DNA of 57,662 nucleotides from positions 1-57,662 of the forward strand of contig CAJTRF010000004.1 in assembly GCA_910578525.1 (NCBI GenBank). The letters are read 5' to 3'. A model generated the notes under the pieces. The model did not search any database. It worked only from the letters and a program-made list of their open reading frames with translations, and was not told the origin of the DNA. This document shows positions 1 to 10,802 of this stretch, piece by piece. Both the position numbers and the translations under genes were made by a program. Source of the DNA: an uncultured Mycoplasmatales bacterium. GTDB lineage: Bacteria; Bacillota_I; Bacilli_A; Mycoplasmatales; Mycoplasmoidaceae. Within the stretch, counting starts at the first letter, position 1; each line of letters opens with the position of its first letter.

Positions 1-58
1 CTCCAAACGATTATGCTATACTTGTAAGTGGTGTAAATTAACTTTTACAATCTATTAA

Positions 59-2371
59 TTAAACAGCTGATCAATGAGAAGAATTAAATGGAGTTCCTTG
101 TGTACTGTATATGCAATTAAAGAATTGTTGCATTAGGCTCGATGATTGATATCCACTAGTTGTGTTTTGAACCATAAATCTTCCTTTAGCAGAATCAGCT
201 GAATCAATTCAATTTACAGAAGTAAACTCGAATCCTGTAGGCACAATGTGTGGTTCATCTTCTGTTGGACTTAAATTCAATTGACAAGGGGTATCTTTAC
301 CACCACCATCTCAAACAATCATGTAAAGATCTCGACAAGTTTTAAGTGCCAAGCCTGTGAAATATTTTATATTTACAGGTAAAATAATTTTTTGTAACTT
401 AACATTGGTATCAAATTCATTTGTTCTTTTATTTATTTGATCTAAATTTTCTAGAGCTTCACAATTTGAAAAATCAACTTCTATACAATCATATCATAAA
501 CATTCGGTTGCATTCGTTAGTTTAGATCCCTTAGCAAAGCTAACTTTTGATGGAGCATTTTGAATGCTATTTAAAGAATTGGCAACTGATCAATCAGCTG
601 CTGTAACTTCAGCAGGGAAAACAAACTCAGTATATTCTGATGCTTTATCAACATTAACACTTATTAATTTACCATTAGAATCAATTTCCATATCTTCATA
701 TGGATATACATTACTTGAGATTGATGTGTATTCAAATTCAGTTGTTGCAAAAACTGTAGAATCAATTTTAGATGTTGCAGTAATTGTAGATTTCATAGTA
801 GTATTTTCAGGGAATGTATTTTTTACAGTAATAGTTCCACTTTCATTAATTGAAAAGTATTGTGTATTATCTATTGATCAAATTACATCTTGATCTGTTC
901 CTGGTTTAGGGTTGACAATTGCTGACAAACCACTAATAGTAGATGATTGTCCATTGATGCCAGAAGCAACAGGAATTAATGACGATGAATTTTTTCATAG
1001 TATATTTACAGCTAATGGTTGATATACAGCTTTAATTGTAAAATTAACAACATTACTTAGTGCTTCACCGTGTGTGGCTTTAGCCTGTGTGCTAAATGAT
1101 TTAGATTGATCTGTAGGCTCATTAAACGCATTTCATGTAATGTAATTATTTTCATCAATTTGTATTCCTAAATTATTAGGATCATTGATAATTCATTCAT
1201 AATCATCAAATGCCAACACTGGTTCAACACTTACTGATAATGTACCAGTTGATTTTGTTTGATTTAGAATTGTAGTTACTAAATTTGTGCTTTCAGAATA
1301 GTTAACCGTAAGGCTTGTTGGATTTCTTCTTGTAATTTCTAAGTCAAAATTAATAGGATCACTAATTTTTGAAGAATCAGCAGTGCTCTTTGCTATAACA
1401 GAAAAAGGAATAGAATCAATAGTGTTATTGATCTCTGACCATTCAATCTGACCATCTGAACTAATTCACACACTATCTTTATATTCTTCTGCAATATTTA
1501 CTTCATAAGTGACAGATTGGTCTGCATTATTTGGTTTTACTACTGCAGATAATTTGTCAGTTCCTGTATCTCCACTTTCACCAATGTATCCACATAGGTT
1601 TTTGTCTTCTGATGAATATGACAATTCAACTGATGCAGTTTGAGCATAAATGGCTTTCAATGTAAAAGATATTGAATTAGTTGCGCCGCCATAAATTGCA
1701 GTACCAACTACATCAAAATGAATATCTTGATTTGTTGGTGTTTGAAACTGAGGTCAAGTAATATATCCATCTGAATCTAACGAGATATTAACAGAACTAT
1801 CGTTATTTCTAATTTCATATGTAACTTCAGGGCGAGCATATGAAGGTATAACTTGAGAGAAAATTTTACCAATTGATTTGGTTGTATCTTTAATAGTTGC
1901 TACTAAATCGGTTGATTCTCCTGAATATGTTAATTCAATTGATGTAGGATTTGGTCGTTGTTGAATGCTTAGTGTTACTTCAATTTCACCAAACACAGTA
2001 GGAACTATGTTAGATGTAGCAATTATTTTAAAAGTAATATTAGTTGGTTCAGCAAAATTTCCTCATACTAATTGATTATTGTTTGTGCCACCAATTTTAA
2101 TTCTTGAGTCAGTTCCATCCTCAATTGTAAATGTTGCATCATTAGGTGCGCCTGATGGACTGACAACTGTAGAAAACAATTTATCATCTATTGTTTCATC
2201 TATACCAATATACCCAATGATAGTTGGTGAATCAAACGAATTATCATATTTAATACGAATGCTTTTTGGTTGTTTATCACTAGGGCTTGAACAAGAAGTA
2301 ACATTTATTACACTAGAAATAATGCAACTAAAGCCTAAAAATAATAAAAATTTTTTTAAAAGTTTTCTCAT
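59..2371 (-). CDS. Large surface lipoprotein with Ig-like repeats and LRR_5-like C-terminus
   Basis: 770 codons, complete in the window, with a TAA stop at 59-61. The N-terminus has a lysine-rich start, a hydrophobic stretch and a lipobox-like VINVTSC, so a diacylated surface lipoprotein is expected. About five degenerate repeats of roughly 95-110 residues follow, each with a VTYEI-type strand, an ITWPQF-type tryptophan motif and a closing F-V-A-x-S strand, which fits bacterial Ig-like domains. The last ~190 residues contain KLTNATE, LENLDQI and KIILPVNI segments like BspA/LRR_5 repeats, with several cysteines. UGA encodes many Trp. I chose the ATG at 2371 because it directly precedes the signal peptide; an upstream ATG at 2434 would read through the poly(A) tract. 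Likely an adhesin or antigenic surface protein; exact role unknown. Confidence 0.85.
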
Positions 2372-2393
2372 ATATATTAGTAATAATACTCTC

Positions 2394-2407
2394 TTTTTTT
2401 TTTTTTT
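2394..2407 (-). promoter_or_regulatory. 14-bp poly(A) tract in lipoprotein leader, next to -10 element
   Basis: On the minus strand a -10-like TATAAAAT lies just upstream, then a run of 14 A, then GAGAG and the lipoprotein ATG 22 bp further on. Homopolymers of this length next to promoters of mollicute surface lipoproteins are known phase-variation sites (for example vlp genes of M. hyorhinis). Here the run lies downstream of the -10, so an effect on transcription start, leader length or translation is inferred. Confidence 0.55.
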
Positions 2408-2589
2408 GCAACAAATTTTATATTTTATCCACATAAATTAAGTTAAAAAATAGTCTTTTTAAGGTTGTACTCCTATTAAATTCTGATTATTCACACATAA
2501 AATGAAATTAAACCTAGTATTTTTTTATTTAATAGTAAAACACAACTATAATTTTTTAATATTGGTTAATTAGCAACTATTAGTAAATT

Positions 2590-3618
2590 GTGTTCAAAGT
2601 TAATAAATTTTGTTTAAAAGACTATTTAAAAATTCATAATCTGCTATTTGCTTCAATTTTATTTGGGTTAATTTTTCATGCTATCACTGCTAATCAGTGA
2701 AATATTGGTAGTGTTTTTCAAAAAATATTTGAAACAAGAACAAACTGAAAGTTACATTCATTAGATTTATCAATTGATAAAAAAATACCAATTTATGTTG
2801 GTTTTCTTATGTTTTATAAACTAGGTAATGTATCATGAGTTGTGATACCCATGATAATTTATTTTGTTTATGGTAAAAGGAGATTTTCAAAACTGATTGC
2901 TATTGCAATCGTTATCTATTCCACTAATTTTGCAATAAACATTCTTTATCCTGTGTCTTCTGAATCGATTGAAGATTATGGACTATCACAAGTCAATGCA
3001 ATAATTGCATCAGGAAATAACGAATGATTATATAAATCATTACAAAGCACTTTACTTAACATGTCGCATTATTCATGTTTTCCTTCAGATCACTGTAGCA
3101 ATACATTAGTATTAACATATGCAATTATTGATTTTAATTATTTTGATAATGAAGATCATACGTTAGGATTTAATGTTAAGGCTAATAATACTAAAGCTAT
3201 TTCATGAATTAAAGGAATATTAACATCGTTAATGGTATTATTTTGCTTAAGTGTCTGTTTTGCTACATTTACTCTGAAGGTTCATTATTTTTTAGATTTT
3301 GTTTTTGCATTATTAATCACATCATCATATTGAATTGCATACCATTTAATCAAATCTAGAAAAATGACATATGGTTTAACAAAGTTTTTTACTAATTTTG
3401 AATATTGATTAGGTTATTATTCATCAGAAAATGGATTTAACAGATATGACCAATACATAACTTGGGGGGGGAAGAATAATTTAACCCAAGGATTAAAAGA
3501 TAAATCATTAAAATACTTTATTTGCAGATATGTTTTAATCGATTTGCTAGCAATCTCAATAATGTTATCAGAAGCATATAGCATAGCTTGATATTCGATG
3601 GCTATACATTTAATTTAG
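2590..3618 (+). CDS. PAP2-superfamily membrane phosphatase-like protein
   Basis: About 342 aa, multi-spanning. The sequence CFPSDHCSNTLVL matches the PSGH-type motif of PAP2/acid phosphatases and KVHYFLDF resembles the downstream H-x3-D motif, so a lipid phosphate phosphatase or related transferase is likely. Hydrophobic segments occur near residues 18-35, 70-85, 95-110, 210-230 and 235-255. No ATG is available in a sensible position. The in-frame GTG at 2590 follows two in-frame stops and is the best start, though no clear Shine-Dalgarno precedes it. The frame contains several UGA Trp codons and runs through a G8 tract at 3464-3471. The start is the least certain part. Confidence 0.6.
3464..3471 (+). 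repeat. G8 homopolymer inside PAP2-like gene
   Basis: Eight consecutive G in a genome where even GGG is uncommon. It encodes part of the Trp-Gly-Gly-Lys stretch of the PAP2-like protein. In the present length the frame stays open to the stop at 3616-3618. A one-base slip would truncate the C-terminal ~50 residues. Confidence 0.8.
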
Positions 3619-3653
3619 AAATATCATAACCAAATGAAGTTATAATTTTTTAA

Positions 3654-4697
3654 ATGCTTTATTTAAGAAATAAAACAAATAAAGTTCATGTTGGTAACAT
3701 TACCATCGGTGGACAAAACAAAGTAGTAATTCAAAGTATGACTAACACTAAAACATCAAATGTTAGTGATACTTTATCACAAATTCAACAACTAGTTAAA
3801 AATGGTTGTGAATTAGTTAGAGTTGCTATTTTTGATGAATCAGACCTTGAAGGTCTCAAAGAAATTTGTAGTAAAGTAGATTGCCCAATAGTCGCTGATA
3901 TTCATTACAACTATTTATATGCTATTAAAGCTATTAAATTAGGGGCTAAAAAAATTAGAATCAATCCTGGCAATATTTCTAATAAAAAGCAATTAATTCA
4001 AATTATTAATATAGCTAACGAATACAAGGCTGCTATTAGAATCGGGATTAATACGGGATCTTTACCAAAAAACGTTAAACCAATGGTTAGTAATATTATT
4101 AAATGTGCGAAACAATGAATTAAATTCTTTGAAAACAATAATTTCACTAATTTAGTAATTTCTTTAAAATCATCAAATGCTTTCGTAACAAAAGATCTTT
4201 ATTTAAAAGCTGCATCACAGATTAAATATCCATTACACCTAGGTGTAACTGAAGCTGGCAGCATAATTGATGCTACCATGAAATCCACTGTTGGTTTATA
4301 TGGTTTATTAAAACAAGGAATCGGAGATACTATTAGAATTTCAATTTCTGGTAGTCCATTAGATGAACCGATTGTAGCAAAGAAATTATTAAGTATTGCA
4401 GGAATTAAACAAAATCTTGCTAATGTAATAGCTTGTCCTACATGTGGTAGATGTCAGTACAACCTTGATGAACTACTAAGTAAAATCGAAACATATGTTA
4501 ACACTAACCCTAAAGAATTAACTATTGCTATTATGGGTTGTTCAGTAAATGGTGTAGGTGAATGTAAACGTGCTAACATTGGTGTTTATGGCGTTGCTAA
4601 AAATAAAGTAATGTTAATTAAAGATGGCAAAGATTTTGGTGTATTTAGCACTAACGAAGCACTTAAACAATTTATTAATATATATAATAATTACTAA
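3654..4697 (+). CDS. ispG: 4-hydroxy-3-methylbut-2-en-1-yl diphosphate synthase (flavodoxin)
   Basis: 347 aa. Catalyses the conversion of MEcPP to HMBPP in the methylerythritol phosphate route to isoprenoids, using a [4Fe-4S] cluster. The N-terminal TIM-barrel part begins KVHVGNITIGGQNKVVIQSMTNT, typical of IspG. The C-terminal part carries the cluster ligands in CPTCGRC and GCSVNGVGECK. It is slightly shorter than E. coli IspG but complete. Two bases separate it from pheS, so it is probably co-transcribed with pheST. Other MEP-pathway genes are not in this window. One UGA Trp is present at 4116. Confidence 0.95.
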
Positions 4698-4699
4698 TA

Positions 4700-5716
4700 A
4701 TGCAAGACATTAAAATAAACCAACTAATTGATAAATTAAATGATCAGTTAAAAAATATTGATAACGAAAAACAAGCAATTGAGGTTCGTAATATTTTTAC
4801 AAAAAAATATTTAACTCCTTTATATAGCGAATTAAAGATTACTCCCAACGAACAAAAAAGAGAGTTTGGTTTATTAATTAATTCATTAAAAAATAAAATT
4901 ACTGAAGTTGTAGAAAATAAAATTAAAGAGATTAAAGAATTAGTTGAATCTAAAAACTATTCTTTAAATTATGACATTAATTTAAATACGGCTAATTTTG
5001 AAAAAGGAACCTTGACTCCGTTAAATTTAATGGCTAATGAGATCATTTCTTTTTTTAAAAAAATGAATTTTAGAATTGAATATGGTGATGAAATAGTTAC
5101 AAGTGTTGAAAACTTTGATCTATTAAATATCTCTAAAGACCATCCAGCTCGTCAAGGAAACGACTCTTTTTTCCTAGACAATGGTGATATGTTAAGAACT
5201 CATTGTACTGCCACAACAGCAAGAGTTATTAACAACAATAAATCTAAAGACATTAGAGTTTTATCTTTTGGTAATGTTTATCGTAAAGATGATGATGATG
5301 CTACACATTCACATCAATTTAACCAAGTGGATATTGTATGAATTAAAGATGGATTATCTTTACTTAATTTAAAATGATTAATTCATGAATTACTTAAATA
5401 TTTATTTGGTAGTAAAGTAGAAACTAGATTTAGATTAAGTTATTTTCCGTTTACTGAACCTTCATTTGAAGTAGATGTTACATGTCCTTATTGCAATGGA
5501 AAAGGATGTAATATTTGTAAAAATTCAGGATTCATTGAAGTATTAGGTGCAGGAATGTTGCATTTCAATGTTATGAAGAATGCTAATATAAATATTAAAA
5601 CCGGATTAGCAGCAGGTATGGGTATTGATAGATTAGCGATGATTAAATATAGAATCACTGATATCAGAGATTTATATTCAAATGATTTCAAAATCCTAAA
5701 TCAATTTAAAAAATAG
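4700..5716 (+). CDS. pheS: Phenylalanyl-tRNA synthetase alpha subunit
   Basis: 338 aa. Catalytic subunit of the (alpha-beta)2 enzyme that charges tRNA-Phe. The N-terminal ~90 residues form the expected coiled-coil arm. The class II core follows, with motif 2 around FGNVYRKDDDDATHSHQFNQ and motif 3 around GMGIDRLAMIKY. The glycine-rich loop VDVTCPYCNGKGCNICKNSG has extra cysteines arranged like a small metal site. It starts 2 bp after ispG and ends 1 bp before pheT, a tight operon. UGA Trp codons occur at 5339 and shortly after. Confidence 0.96.
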
Positions 5717-5717
5717 T

Positions 5718-8039
5718 ATGATTGTTTCTAAAAAAGCTTTATGTAAGATAATTCCAGAATTAAAAAATGTTAGTGATGAACAAATCGCTAAAGCTTTTAA
5801 TAACTCTGGATGTGAAGTAGAAAGAGTTATTCATCATGAACAAGTAAATAACTTAGTTATTGGTAAGATTATTAGCTTAGAAAAACATCCTAACGCAAAC
5901 AAACTTAACGTTTGTCAAGTTCAATTGGATGCTAACGGAACCACTCATACAATTGTTTGTGGTGCTACAAATTTACAAGTAAATAAATATGTAATTGCAG
6001 CTTTGCAAGGCGCCAAGATGGTAGATGGCAGAGTAATTGAATACAAAGAATTACGTGGAATTTTGTCTCAAGGAATGATTTGTGCTTATAGCGAATTAAC
6101 TTTATTTGTAGACTACTTAAGTCCAACAGAAGCTACAAATATCATTCTTTTAGATGATGCTAAAATAGGCGACACTGATGTATTCAAATACATCAATCTA
6201 GACGATACAATTTATGATTTATCATTACCATCAAATAGAAATGATCTAAATAGCATCTATTCTATTTGTCAAGAGTTAAGTGGGTATTTTGGTTTTAATT
6301 ATCAAAATACTTTACCAGTTAACAATTTAGTTAACACTAATAAACTAGACGTTACATTAGATTCTACATGCAAAGGTTTAGTATTGTTAAAACTTAAAGT
6401 TAATTCAATTACTGAATCAGATTGACAAGTTAAATCTTATTTAATGAACAACGGTATTGTTCCAATAAACAATCTTTTAGATGAGCTTGCTTTAATCTCG
6501 TTATTTAATAACGTTTCTATTGTTGTGTATGACTATGACAAAGTTGGTTCAAGCATCAATGTAGGATTATCTAATACTAATGCTAAAGCTAAACTAAACA
6601 ATAAAGAACTTCAAATTTCTAAAGAAGATCTTGTTATTAGCAACAAAAATAATCCAGTTGGTTTAGCTGGTATAACAGCTTTTGATGAATATAAACCAGA
6701 CAACAACACTAAAAATTTCTTAGTAGAAATTGGTAACTATGATTTTAGATTTGTTAGAGCATCAATGGTTAGACATGATTTATATTTAGATTCTGGTAGA
6801 AGATTATCTAAACCATTGTCTAATTGGTACATTGAAAAATCATTAAGTCAATTTAAAAATGCTGAAATAGTTTACAAAAACTTAAAACTTGAAGAATCAA
6901 AGGTTATTCCAGTAGATTTTGCTGATGCAAACAAATTCTTAGGTGTCAATGTGTCTAAAGAAGAAATTACTTCTAAGTTAACACAATATGGATATTCGTT
7001 TAAAGATGATAAAATTATAGTTCCTCCATATAGACTTGATATTGAAATTTGACAAGATATTTATGAAGAAATTTTAAAGGTTGTTGATATTAACAAAGCA
7101 AGTGGAATTAGTGTTAACTTATCACCAATCTTAAATGATCAAAATATTGAATACAACAAAATTAATGAAATTAAAAAATTAATGAATGAAAATTATTTTA
7201 CTGAAGTTAAATCATATAACTTAGTAAATAAATCTTCATTAGACACATTTAATATTTTTAATATTAAGGATTACATGAAAATTGCTAATCCATTAAATTC
7301 AAATCATGAATATTGAAGAACGAATTTAATTGAATCATTATTAGAAATTTATAAATATAACATTTCATACAAAAATAAGATTCAACCAATTTTTGAAATC
7401 CAAAAAATTTACACTCAAAATAATACTGAATGAAATTTAACTTGTATTAGTGAACAATCAGTTAATTTAGATAAGGTTAATAAAATTAATCTTGTTTACA
7501 ATGTTTCTTCATTAAAATCAATTATTAATTCTTTAGCTAAAATTTTCAATATTGAATTTTCTTATTTCCCAACTAAAGAATCAAACATCTATTACCAACA
7601 AGAAACTTTATCGATTTATTGTTCAGGACAATTAGTGGGTTATGTTGGTAGAATTAGAAATTCTTGTTTAAAGTCTTATAGTTTAGACAATAAACCAATT
7701 TACTTTATTACGATAAACTTAAATTTATTATTTAAGTTATATAAACCACAAGATATCCATGTTCAATATGCAAGCAAACTTCCAACTGTATACAAGGATA
7801 TCTCATATGTATCAACATTAAATATCGATACAATGCAAGTTTTAGAAAGTCTTCAAAAACTTCCGTTCATTTCTTCATATGAATATATTGATTTATTTAA
7901 AATAGATGAAAACAAGTATTCTTACACATTAAGAGTTTACTTTAAGAATGATAAAGTATATTCTTCTGAAGAAATAGATCAAATGATGAAAGAATTACAA
8001 CATTTACTAATCACATTACATTGCGAAATTAGAAAATAA
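5718..8039 (+). CDS. pheT: Phenylalanyl-tRNA synthetase beta subunit
   Basis: 773 aa, full length. The N-terminus has the EMAP-type tRNA-binding domain (VIGKIISLEKHPNANKLNV), followed by B3/4 and B5 regions. The C-terminal ~95 residues, from YASKLPTVYKDISYV, form the FDX-ACB anticodon-binding domain. Several UGA codons encode Trp, so it looks fragmented under the standard code. It ends directly on a strong terminator whose A-run overlaps the stop codon. Partner of PheS immediately upstream. Confidence 0.96.
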
Positions 8040-8069
8040 AAAAACACCAGACATTAACCTGGTGTTTTT
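8038..8069. terminator. Bidirectional intrinsic terminator, copy 1 of 32-bp repeat
   Basis: Seven A, stem CACCAG, loop, stem CTGGTG, five T. It terminates pheT on the plus strand and the methyltransferase/HNH operon on the minus strand. An identical 32-bp copy is found at 10906-10937. Confidence 0.9.
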
Positions 8070-8091
8070 CAAGAAATTCTAAAATAATAAA

Positions 8092-9585
8092 TTATTTTTT
8101 ATTAGATTCAATATATTCTTCCATTTTTTTGATAATTGAATTAAATGCTTTTTGGTCAATGTCATTAAGTATTGTTGAAATTATAATGGTTGCTTCATCG
8201 CGATGAGAGATTGCGTTTCTTTTTTTGCGAACATCATGCAATAATGCAGACTCAACTTCAGATAAATTAATTTTTTTAGAAACATCATTTATTCTTTCGA
8301 CATTGATTCTGCTATTATTTTGAACTTTTTCAAATGAGAAATCATTAATTTTTTTTGCAAGTTTTTCAAATGCATTCCATGCATCTACATAACTCATGCT
8401 TTCGACATTAACATTTTTTGCCAAGGCTTTATTAACATTATTGCCTTTTCAGTCTTTGTAATTTAAATCCTTCTTAGAAGCGTTGTGTTGTTTGCATAAC
8501 AATTGAGCATTTTTTAAATTAGTTTTTCCACCTTCAGATCATGGCTTTATATGATCTACTTGTAAATCATCATATGTGTCAACATTACAACCTTCAAATC
8601 AACATTTCCCTTTTTGATTGAATAATACAGATTTATCTTTTTTATCAAAAAAACGTCTATAGTCACACTTTATGTTTCTATACATCAAATTAGCTATTGC
8701 TATGTAATGAGCATCAATTTTTCATTTTTTAATGTCATTTGTTTCTTTAATTCCTAATTGGTAATATTCAATAATATTTTTAATATTTCATTTATTTTTT
8801 TGAATGAATTGAGCAATTTGCAAGCAAATTTGTATATCACATTTTGATGCTTGTGCGATTTGATTGTAAATTTCTATAACTCTTTGAAAATCATTTGCAT
8901 TACAGTCAAAAGAATTATTTCTATTAATATTTAAATTGTATCTTATTGTAATATTTCATGAATTTGAAGAAGGTTTTAGTTCATTGAAATATGCTCTTAA
9001 AAAATAGATTGCACGATCTCCTCTTCCGATTTCACTTGGTACATTGTCTAATATTTTTCCTTGTTGGCAGATAAAATCTTCGAAACCCTTAAATCATTTG
9101 CCATACATAAGTCCTCTGATACATTCATATTCAGTTAAAGGAACAGAATTTGTGTTTATTAAATCAAAACTTTTTTCTTCTAATTCTCTATTTCCTTCTT
9201 TAACAACAATGTCGAATTTATAATTTAATAATTCATCTTGTCAATCCTTTTGTAAGTTATTAAACGAATATTCTTGGCCATTTATTTTTGTTGTGACCTG
9301 TATATTTTCAGAGTTTAGGGGATTACAGAAATAATATAAAGATAAAATTCTTTGCTTCCCATCATGTATGTTGTATTTACCATCATCTCTTTTTCAAAAG
9401 AATAAAGCAGGTAATTGAATTTTTTCTTGAAGAATTGACCTTATAACATTACCAGCTTTTGATATATCTCCATCTTCAGTTTGTATGGTCATGTTACTAT
9501 ATATAAATTGCCTTTGTGTTGTTTGATCATAATAAAGTTCTTTATTATTAATCATTTCAAATATTTCTTTTACAGTTTTTCTCAT
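8092..9585 (-). CDS. DUF262-HNH nuclease with C-terminal HEPN-like motif
   Basis: 497 aa. Residues ~1-220 resemble DUF262 (GmrS/ParB-like NTPase) proteins, with the signature DGKQRI at residues 75-80. Residues ~328-372 form an HNH nuclease: CWFEGC, then QVDHIKPWSEGG with H345, then LLCKQHN, so a zinc-coordinating HNH fold is likely. The C-terminal ~110 residues, after ALAKNVNVESMSYVDAW, are helical and contain RNAISH at 456-461. This fits the R-x4-H signature of HEPN RNases, but the short motif makes that assignment tentative. Start: ATG at 9585 preceded by a perfect AAGGAGGAG. The stop of the methyltransferase overlaps this ATG (TAATG), indicating translational coupling. DUF262-HNH proteins are often found in defence and restriction loci. 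Confidence 0.85.
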
Positions 9586-10727
9586 TATTTTCTCCTCCTT
9601 GCTATTATTCCGTTAAAAAGTTTTTTACCATTTAAAACTTGTCATTTTTCATTGTATTTATTGTTTTCAAATTTTGATAAATCAAAAGGTGTTTTATCTG
9701 GGTTTGAATTGTGCCAAGCAGTATAATGCGTTCCATACCATTCAAAATTAGTACCATCTAATGAGTCTAAAGCACCAACACTTGAAAAGAATCATCCATA
9801 GTAGTCATCAGGCAAAGATTTAAAATTGTTCAATCTTATAGGATGACTTCCATCTTTCATAATTACAGTTTTCATAATTGGATAATCATCTTTATAAATT
9901 TCATATTTAATTCCACTTTTAAAAGGAGATTTTACCCTTTTTTCTTCTGCATCTTTATAAGATGTTATTCAATCAGTTGCTACTATCTTCTTTTTCCTTA
10001 CAATTATCATTTTTTGAATGTCCCAATTTTCAAATGGTATATCGTTATGAATATTAAATCCCAAATAACATTCTTTTAGCATTAAGTGAAGCCCAACTCT
10101 CGGGTTACCCCGAGAGAGAAAATCTGAAAGTATTATGAAATTTGTCTTACTTTGAATCAATTTATTAAGAAAATCTTTAATGCAAGTAAAAGCGGGATTT
10201 GTTATTACAATGTCAAAGTCTTTGTAATCATAAGTTTTATAATCTATACCTTGTAATTTTGCTGGGTTATAACCTGAGAAAGTTCAAGATTTTGGTTTTC
10301 AAATTTTTGCATAATTTAAAACAGCTTTTATAAAATTACATCTAGGCCCATGGACCTCTTTGTCGTTTATAAAAAATTTTTTTGCATTATTATCATAACT
10401 AATATCAATTATAGAAATGGTATCAGTTTCACAAGGACAAGCTCGGTTATTTTCATCACATGTTAAATTTACTACTTCATCAACATCACCATTTTCATTA
10501 AAACGAAACTTAATTCCATAAATTTCTGGGTGATCGGAAAACAAATCTCAATCAAATGGTGATAATCCATTCTTTTTAAAAAAATAACTTGATGGATAGT
10601 TTTTGATTTCATCAATTATTGATTGGAGAGGAGTATAGCATTCATCATTACTTATAGTTCCTGATGGAGTTTTTTGCCCAGAATCATAATTGATTTTGTT
10701 CAAAACTTTGTTCTGTTTTTGAGACAT
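9585..10727 (-). CDS. EcoRI-type adenine-specific DNA methyltransferase-like protein
   Basis: 380 aa. The N-terminal NDECYTPLQSIIDEIKNY and the motif IV region DFDIVITNPAFT (NPAF at residues 177-180) resemble the EcoRI methylase family, whose motif IV is normally NPPF. The second proline is alanine here, so activity is plausible but not assured. A region with several cysteines (CDENNRACPCET) sits at ~90-105. It presumably modifies adenines that the downstream HNH protein would otherwise attack, which is inference from operon structure. The ATG at 10727 has no adjacent Shine-Dalgarno. An AGGAG lies on the far side of a 32-nt hairpin (see the regulatory entry). Confidence 0.78.
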
Positions 10728-10735
10728 AACAAAAA

Positions 10736-10767
10736 ATCATTCTATAGGTAATTACCTATAAAATGAT
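10736..10767 (-). promoter_or_regulatory. 32-nt hairpin between Shine-Dalgarno and methyltransferase ATG
   Basis: A near-perfect inverted repeat (15 of 16 pairs) with a perfect 18-bp palindromic core TATAGGTAATTACCTATA at 10743-10760. On the minus strand it is preceded after 1 nt by AGGAG (10769-10773). It is followed by a T-run (10731-10736) and then GTT-ATG. It could act as a terminator/attenuator, as an operator for a dimeric repressor, or as a looped-out element that brings AGGAG to about 9 nt from the ATG. Confidence 0.7.
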
Positions 10768-10802
10768 GCTCCTATAAATGCTTATGTTTAATAAGCTATT
10801 GT

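Noticed and set aside
32..49. TGTAAA/TTTACA dyad as lipoprotein terminator
   Set aside because: The stem is only six A/T-rich pairs with no T-run on the minus strand, too weak to call.
2079..2441. Open frame on the plus strand antisense to the lipoprotein
   Set aside because: It lies wholly within the coding frame and leader of the lipoprotein on the other strand, has no ribosome-binding site, and its product has no recognisable features.
2372..2590. Invertible promoter of the type known for M. penetrans P35-family lipoproteins
   Set aside because: I found no clear pair of terminal inverted repeats flanking a promoter-sized segment; only AT-rich sequence with scattered short dyads.
3654..8039. 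Apparent fragmentation of ispG, pheS and pheT by TGA codons, as in pseudogenes
   Set aside because: TGA falls at conserved Trp positions throughout the window, so the Mycoplasma code (UGA = Trp) explains it. No TAA or TAG is inside.
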